Of a DNA stretch of 25,471 nucleotides, positions 20,801 through 25,471 are shown one piece after another. The notes below the pieces were generated by a model, which saw only the letters and a list, made by a program, of their open reading frames with translations, was not told the DNA's origin and did no database searches. The DNA comes from JADFWK01 sp035527895 (GTDB taxonomy: Bacteria > Desulfobacterota > DSM-4660 > Desulfatiglandales > B25-G16). The number at the start of each line of letters is the position of its first letter. Positions within the stretch are counted from its first letter, which is position 1. The position numbers and the translations under genes were made by a program. The stretch covers positions 1 through 25,471 of the forward strand of contig DATKZQ010000195.1 in the NCBI GenBank assembly GCA_035527895.1, given 5' to 3'.

Positions 20801-21829
20801 ATGGCACAAAGAACAGTTGATGTACACAATCATTGGTATCCGAAAGAGTATCTCGACTATCTGTTAGGTAGGGGGGCCGAGGAGACTCCGAGGTGCACCC
20901 ACGATGGAGGCACGCATTATCGCATGTGGTACAAAGGGGTGTGCGTTGCGCACATCGACCGGCCCGGACACTATGATTTGGGGGAAAGAATCAAGGACCT
21001 CGATGCAGGAGGTCTTGATACCCAACTAATCAGCGTTACGATTCCTGGGCCGGAAACCTTAGAGAGAGATGAGGGCATCTACTGGGCCAAGAAGTGTAAT
21101 GACGCACTCAAAAAAGCCACTGAGGATTATCCGGGGAGATTCTATTTTCTGGCAAGCCTGCCCTATCAAGATCCCGACGAAGCCTGCAAGGAGCTAGAAC
21201 GGTGTCATGAGATGGGTTGTGTGGGGATCCAGTTGTTTTCGAACTTCAATGGGGAACCCATTTTCTTGGAAAAGTACCACGGTATCTATGAGCTGGCCGA
21301 CAAGTGGGAGCTTCCTTGCTTGGTGCACCCCGCCGTACCGCTTACGGCTTCGGTCATGGACATGATGAAGATACCCTATCAGCTTTGGGGGTATACCCTG
21401 GATACCAGTATGGCCGTGGTGAGTCTTATCTTTCAAGGCGTGTTCGAGAAGTTTTCCAAACTCACCTTGGTCCATGGCCACTTGGGCGGGATGGTTCCCT
21501 ATTTTGTGAGAAGATTGCAGGACTCTTACAAAGGGTATGCAAAGGAGTGGGGAGTTCAGCTGGATGAGTCTCCTGATATTACCTACAAAAAGCGAGTGTA
21601 TCCGGATACTACTTCGTTCTATCTCCCCGCAATGAAATGCTGCTTGGAATGGGTCGGCCCCGATCATATGGTGATAGGGACCGATTATGCTCACCGAGTC
21701 GGCGATCCCGAGGGTGCCATAAAGGCAATAAAAGATCTAGGCGCTCAAGCAGGGCTCGAGCAGGATGAGATCGACCTGATCTTGGGAAAGAATTTGGAGA
21801 GGCTTTTCAGGCTGCCACCTATGAAGTAA
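20801..21829 (+). CDS. ACMSD-type metal-dependent amidohydrolase / decarboxylase
   Basis: The ATG at 20801 is chosen because GGAGG lies 8 bases before it. The longer frame overlaps the previous gene. The 342-aa product is an amidohydrolase_2 protein of the ACMSD superfamily. Metal ligands are visible: H9 and H11 in DVHNHWYP, H176 in CLVHPAVP, H225/H227 in LVHGHLGGMVPYF and D295 in MVIGTDYAHRVGDPEG. Characterised members decarboxylate (some reversibly) aromatic or enoic acids, for example gamma-resorcylate and aminocarboxymuconate semialdehyde; a minority are hydrolases. Beside a phenylphosphate-synthase-like kinase it may carry out a (de)carboxylation or C-C cleavage in the same pathway. Confidence 0.88.
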   Translation: MAQRTVDVHNHWYPKEYLDYLLGRGAEETPRCTHDGGTHYRMWYKGVCVAHIDRPGHYDLGERIKDLDAGGLDTQLISVTIPGPETLERDEGIYWAKKCNDALKKATEDYPGRFYFLASLPYQDPDEACKELERCHEMGCVGIQLFSNFNGEPIFLEKYHGIYELADKWELPCLVHPAVPLTASVMDMMKIPYQLWGYTLDTSMAVVSLIFQGVFEKFSKLTLVHGHLGGMVPYFVRRLQDSYKGYAKEWGVQLDESPDITYKKRVYPDTTSFYLPAMKCCLEWVGPDHMVIGTDYAHRVGDPEGAIKAIKDLGAQAGLEQDEIDLILGKNLERLFRLPPMK

Positions 21830-22031
21830 GGCAGTCGAACTTCCTATTTTGACGGCGAACCATGGATGTTTCTGCGGTCTTTCGAGCGTGGCAAGCACCT
21901 GCTCTGTAATGGGCCTTAGGCGGTGGGCGGGGCTTATTGAAGAAGGTTGATACAGCACGTATTAAGACAGGCAGTAGGATTGTAACGGCCCTTTAAGGAC
22001 CAGGTACATTGCATATCGAAGGAGCAAGAGT

Positions 22032-22769
22032 ATGGCCATTGCAGTGAAATGGTGCGGGTTCGACTTTGGACAATGCTTAATGGACCCCTCAGGGCTGCGA
22101 AATTACCTTGTAATCGGCGACGTATGCAAAGAGCTTGGTGAGCCTGAGCTTATTAATGAAAGGATCCATAGGTATCGAGTGCTCAAGGAGAAGTATAAGA
22201 CCTACAGTATCATCAAGGAAGGGCACCGAGATGAAATCATGGACTATGTGTTCGACGGTATTGAAGAAGCCAAAGAACTCTTCGCCATTAAGGAGCAAGA
22301 ACACCTGAAGCTGGGTGTGGGCGCGGAAGACGCTCTTCAGTACCTGAGGGATGAAGGGATACATCTGGCGGTCGTGGCTGAACTGAAGAAAACATTGGGA
22401 AAGATGGGCACAGACATAGTAACGCGATTTTTGATCACTAGGGGTCTGACGGAATACTTCGAAGAAGTGGTTACGCCACAAGGCAAGATTGATCTAAGGA
22501 CCGGCTCCGTGGAGATGAAGTATCGGGGGAAAACAAAAGAAGAGGGTACGCTATATGACATGCTCGCTGAGGATCTGTTGGCCCGAGGAATTAAGACCTC
22601 CGAAGCGGTGATGATAGGCGATAAGCCGGGCACTGATATCAATCCCGCCAAGCACAGGGGGTTTAAGACGATCCAGTACATCGCCTATATAGACATGGGG
22701 ACCTCCGAGGCCGATTACAGAATCTCTGACTTCCGCGAATTGAAAGAAATAATCAAAAGGAACGTGTAA
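22032..22769 (+). CDS. HAD-superfamily protein with altered catalytic motifs
   Basis: A 245-aa protein with the HAD layout: nucleophile D11 in GFDFGQCLMD, a helical cap (about 25-95), a motif II position in LAVVAEL (112-118), Lys near 167-170, and motif IV MIGDKPGTD (194-202). Two departures stand out. The usual second Asp (DxD) is Gly, and the motif II Ser/Thr appears to be Ala. Ordinary phosphatase chemistry is therefore doubtful. It could be a dehalogenase-like or non-catalytic phospho-ligand-binding subunit. The delta subunit of phenylphosphate carboxylase is reported to belong to a hydratase/phosphatase family, an interesting parallel. AAGGAG precedes the ATG, and the next gene starts 2 bases after its stop. 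Confidence 0.8.
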   Translation: MAIAVKWCGFDFGQCLMDPSGLRNYLVIGDVCKELGEPELINERIHRYRVLKEKYKTYSIIKEGHRDEIMDYVFDGIEEAKELFAIKEQEHLKLGVGAEDALQYLRDEGIHLAVVAELKKTLGKMGTDIVTRFLITRGLTEYFEEVVTPQGKIDLRTGSVEMKYRGKTKEEGTLYDMLAEDLLARGIKTSEAVMIGDKPGTDINPAKHRGFKTIQYIAYIDMGTSEADYRISDFRELKEIIKRNV

Positions 22770-22771
22770 TA

Positions 22772-23458
22772 ATGAGCGCGCCGAAGCGATTAATCATTGA
22801 ATATGAGGATGGTTCCATGAAAGGGATTGAATTCCGTCAGTTGAGCAGGCTGAGTTGGCTTGAACTTTCAAAATTGGGGCTCTGCGCTCCGCCTTCGGTT
22901 ATGCCTTCACCTTCAAGGTATTACCTTTTGCTACGGTGGAAAGATGGATGGCAGGAAGTGATCGGGGTAGACAAAGGTTCCGTTGAATTGCTGCGATATT
23001 ACGTTATTGAGAGAATGGAAGAGGTGGGGAGGATGGCACTCGAAGTCGAAGGTGATTATCCAGTGCTCCTGATGATACGGCGAATGCCGAAAAAACTAGA
23101 GAGCCTGATAATAATAGGGGGTGGTGGTTCAAAGGTCTTCAGCTTGGAACCGAAGTTACGGAGAGAGGAAGGAGGGAAAGTAGAGCACGTCGAATACGAT
23201 AAGGCGGAACGTCATTTCCAGCATGAGCTTGAAAAGACTGCTCAAGCCAGAGTTAAAGCAATAATGGATACCTTACAAAGGGAGTTCAACAAGAGCGGCC
23301 TCACAGCTGAAAAACTTTCGGCCATGGATCAAGCTCAGAGGGCTGAAGAGTACAAAAAGCTCGCAAGGGCATTAGGCATAAGGGCGACGGAAAAGCAGGA
23401 GGATGTTCACGGTTTCATACAATCAATGACAGAAACCTTCGCTAATTCGGGGAGGTAA
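22772..23458 (+). CDS. Unrecognised 228-aa protein, possible accessory subunit
   Basis: I do not recognise a family. The N-terminal half is beta-rich (RLIIEYEDGSMKGIEFRQL and PSRYYLLLRWKDGWQEVIGV). A hydrophobic glycine-rich SLIIIGGGGSKVFSL segment follows (about 110-124). The last 90 residues are charged and helical (HFQHELEKTAQARVKAIMDT and so on), ending near SMTETFANSGR, with coiled-coil character. There is no signal peptide. It starts 2 bases after the HAD stop and lies 76 bases before the phospho-histidine subunit gene, so it is probably co-translated with and functionally tied to both. It differs from the CBS-domain third protein known for phenylphosphate synthase. Confidence 0.8.
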   Translation: MSAPKRLIIEYEDGSMKGIEFRQLSRLSWLELSKLGLCAPPSVMPSPSRYYLLLRWKDGWQEVIGVDKGSVELLRYYVIERMEEVGRMALEVEGDYPVLLMIRRMPKKLESLIIIGGGGSKVFSLEPKLRREEGGKVEHVEYDKAERHFQHELEKTAQARVKAIMDTLQREFNKSGLTAEKLSAMDQAQRAEEYKKLARALGIRATEKQEDVHGFIQSMTETFANSGR

Positions 23459-23534
23459 GAGCTTCAAAGATACTTGATTTCTAGCCGGTAAAATCATTTA
23501 AAGGTTAAAACAAGAAGAAAGGAGGATGTAACCG

Positions 23535-25259
23535 ATGTCTGAAAAATTGAGCCTCGATGCCCTTGACAGGGGTATTTCTAGCTTGAGGACACTTCGGATG
23601 CCTGAGGACGAAGATATTTTCTGGTTCCGAGATGATCTGCACCAGCCCTATCCCATATCTCCCTTAGGCATGACCACCGTACAGAAACATCATTCCTGGG
23701 GCTACCATGTGGCGGCTGAGGAATTGAAATTACCAAACTCAAAGGGTGGCCATGTCAAGGTCTACAAAGGAAGGGTTTTATTAGGGTTTGAGGAGATTAA
23801 AGATGCAAAGGAGATTGAGAGAAGGGCTGCAGAATTTAGCAGACTCCTGGATCACTTAAAAACGAATTGGCATGAATATTATGCGCGCTATATTGATGAG
23901 GTTAAGCAGGGTTTAAGCTTCATGCGCAGCGTCAATGACGGCATGTCGGATAGCGATTTACATCATGCTCTCCGCAGAAGTGAGGAGATCAACAACAGGA
24001 ACTGGGAGATTCACTTTTTTCTCATGTATCCGGCCGATGCGCTCTATTTTGAATTTGAAAATTTCTGTAAGCAACGTGGGCTGGAAGAGAAAGACTTTGC
24101 CGTCATGCTCCGAAGCCAGGACACCATGGCGACAAGGACAGACCAGGGTCTCTGGGAACTAACGAAGCTAGCTGAGCAGTCTGGAATTAGCGAGATGATT
24201 CTTAAAGAAGATGAGAAAGAGCTTCTAATAAGGTTCGCAGAAGATGCCAGAGCCACGAAATGGTTAGAGTCCCTTAAGGAATTTCTGGATGTCTATGGCC
24301 ATCGGATTACTGCTGCTCACTTAGACGTTATCTTTCCCACATGGATAGAGGACCCAACACCTGTATTCACTACAATTAAGACCTATATTCCGAAAATAAG
24401 ACAGGGCTGGGACATCAAAGCCGAAAGGGAGCATATGCTCAACGAGGCGCAAAAGGCAGCTGATCAATTTATGGCCAAACTTCCACCTGAAGATAGAAAG
24501 GAGTTTAAAAAATTCCTTGAGGTAGGTAAAGGAATTTACCATTTCCAAGAGGATCACGGTTTTTATATAGATGGGTCTTCGACAGCGGATCTCCACCATG
24601 TTGCGATGGTCTGCGGAAGAAGGCTAACTCAGTATGGACTCCTAGAGGAGCCTGAAGATGTGTTTTTCTTAACCTTTAACGATCTTGAGGAAGAAATGTC
24701 TGGCTTGGCGCGGAACACGGTAGCCGCTATATATCATTACCATCGAATGGTGCCTAACTTAGTCAAAGAGAGAAAATGGGGCTGGGAGCAAGTGAAAGAG
24801 TTGCAGGAGGCCCCATTGACCATTGGTGCGGTTCCAGAAAAGATGGATGACCCCATTAAGGTTAAAGTGTTTGGGATGATAGATGAACTTATTCAGGCTG
24901 GCAAGGTTGAAGAGCTAAAAGTCATGGATCGCTTCGAGGGCTTTCCGGGAGCTCCTGGCACTGCTGAAGGTGTAGCACGTGTCATTACCAGTTTCGATGA
25001 TTTCCCTAAGTTGCAGATAGGAGACATCCTTGTATGTCCCTACACAGCCACTGCATGGACACCTCTCTTTCCCAAGATAAAAGCGGTTGTTACAGATACC
25101 GGCGGTATGTTGACCCATGCTGCTATTGCTGCCAGGGAATACAGCATTCCTGCTGTGGTCGGAACGTGGAGGGCTACCAGGTCTATTGGAGACGGGGACA
25201 CAATAAGGGTTGATGGGGATGCGGGTATAGTAGAGGTGCTCAAGAGGGTTGGAAGGTGA
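23535..25259 (+). CDS. Phospho-histidine swivel subunit of a dikinase-type phosphotransferase (PpsA-like)
   Basis: A 574-aa protein. Residues about 470-570 are the PEP-utiliser mobile domain: FPGAPGTAEGVARVI, then YTATAWTPLFPKI, then DTGGMLTHAAIAAREYSIPA with the phosphorylated H528, and RVDGDAG. Residues about 20-460 form a large helical substrate domain. It includes FLDVYGHR (250-257) and FPTWIEDPTPVF (267-278), a pattern shared with phenylphosphate synthase protein 1 and the drug-binding part of rifampin phosphotransferases. The PEP/pyruvate TIM barrel is absent. H528 should receive phosphate from the ATP-grasp subunit at 19807 and hand it to an unknown acceptor. GGAGG precedes the ATG. 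Length matches the ~70-kDa Thauera protein roughly. Confidence 0.88.
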   Translation: MSEKLSLDALDRGISSLRTLRMPEDEDIFWFRDDLHQPYPISPLGMTTVQKHHSWGYHVAAEELKLPNSKGGHVKVYKGRVLLGFEEIKDAKEIERRAAEFSRLLDHLKTNWHEYYARYIDEVKQGLSFMRSVNDGMSDSDLHHALRRSEEINNRNWEIHFFLMYPADALYFEFENFCKQRGLEEKDFAVMLRSQDTMATRTDQGLWELTKLAEQSGISEMILKEDEKELLIRFAEDARATKWLESLKEFLDVYGHRITAAHLDVIFPTWIEDPTPVFTTIKTYIPKIRQGWDIKAEREHMLNEAQKAADQFMAKLPPEDRKEFKKFLEVGKGIYHFQEDHGFYIDGSSTADLHHVAMVCGRRLTQYGLLEEPEDVFFLTFNDLEEEMSGLARNTVAAIYHYHRMVPNLVKERKWGWEQVKELQEAPLTIGAVPEKMDDPIKVKVFGMIDELIQAGKVEELKVMDRFEGFPGAPGTAEGVARVITSFDDFPKLQIGDILVCPYTATAWTPLFPKIKAVVTDTGGMLTHAAIAAREYSIPAVVGTWRATRSIGDGDTIRVDGDAGIVEVLKRVGR

Positions 25260-25471
25260 GGTCAGCTTGCCAAAATGGGTCGGCTCTTACCAGGGAGGCA
25301 CCGGAACCATGCAAGTAATCTACATGTTTAATACCAAGTTGCATTCAAACGGCTACTATTTATAGATGTCATTGCGAACGAATGTGAAGCAATCCCTGGC
25401 CCAGACCTGGTTTTTGAAACTATGTATATGATACTAAGCTCTGGAAATTATTCACAGTCTATGCTCGCAGC
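25260..25471. other. Right edge, no gene visible
   Basis: Nothing coding is supported after the phospho-histidine subunit. The cluster may resume beyond the window. Confidence 0.4.
25368..25394. repeat. REP-like repeat
   Basis: GTCATTGCGAACGAATG followed by TGAAGCAATC resembles a repeat very common in intergenic DNA of many bacteria, of the general form gtcattgcgagcgaag...gcaatc. The ATTGC and GCAAT ends are inverted. Family recognition is from memory and by eye. Confidence 0.5.

Noticed and set aside
19807..25259. Ordinary PEP synthase broken by mutation into two pieces
   Set aside because: Both pieces have clean frames, their own ribosome sites and complete domains. They are separated by three unrelated genes, and the PEP/pyruvate TIM barrel is absent altogether.
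1..25471. CRISPR array or phage integration site
   Set aside because: No regularly spaced repeats and no integrase, tRNA-end duplication or phage structural genes were found in the window.

Overview
The window reads as a chromosomal segment of a mid-GC, probably anaerobic bacterium of the Desulfobacterota (old Deltaproteobacteria) type. This is an inference from content and style: Fe-S-rich proteins, a soluble GAF-histidine-kinase-receiver hybrid, a c-di-GMP-I-like riboswitch remnant, REP-like intergenic repeats, and a catabolic cluster with a branched-chain-amino-acid-type ABC importer beside a split dikinase-type phosphotransferase. No rRNA, tRNA, CRISPR array or transposase gene was recognised.

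Region 1 (1-4300) is accessory in character. It holds a HigBA/RelE-type toxin-antitoxin pair (274-887, minus), a VapBC pair (1208-1818, minus) bracketed by two copies of a ~45-bp repeat, and a Fic AMP-transferase (2574-3719, plus) with a near-consensus promoter and a perfect palindrome at the predicted transcription start. Also present are a possible structured RNA ending in a strong terminator (2262-2415), an orphan c-di-GMP-I-like element on the minus strand (3850-3940), and the decayed 3' end of a histidine kinase gene (4149-4277).

Region 2 (4400-11900, plus) has ordinary-looking single genes: a hybrid histidine kinase (4551-6500), a TIGR01777-type SDR epimerase (7277-8173), a large uncharacterised protein with a possible transglutaminase-like Cys/His motif (8412-10136), a winged-helix/Fe-S protein (10227-11342) and a pyridoxamine-phosphate-oxidase-like flavin-fold protein (11482-11871). 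A 314-bp foldback, MITE-like element lies at 6727-7040.

Region 3 (12443-25259, all plus) is a coherent catabolic locus. In order it has an IclR-type regulator, a Tat-exported periplasmic binding protein, a strong hairpin terminator/attenuator, LivG, LivF, LivH and LivM, and a vestige of another LivG start. These are followed by a crotonase, an ATP-grasp subunit like the N-terminal half of PEP synthase, an ACMSD-type metal-dependent amidohydrolase/decarboxylase, an atypical HAD protein, an unrecognised 228-aa protein, and a 574-aa subunit carrying the swivelling phospho-histidine domain. The two dikinase halves are separate polypeptides and neither has the PEP/pyruvate TIM barrel. They should form an ATP-driven phosphotransferase acting on another small molecule, as phenylphosphate synthase and rifampin phosphotransferase do. 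The working model (inference) is import of an organic acid or phenolic compound, ATP-dependent phosphorylation, (de)carboxylation and CoA-ester processing, under IclR control. The cluster may continue past the right edge of the window.
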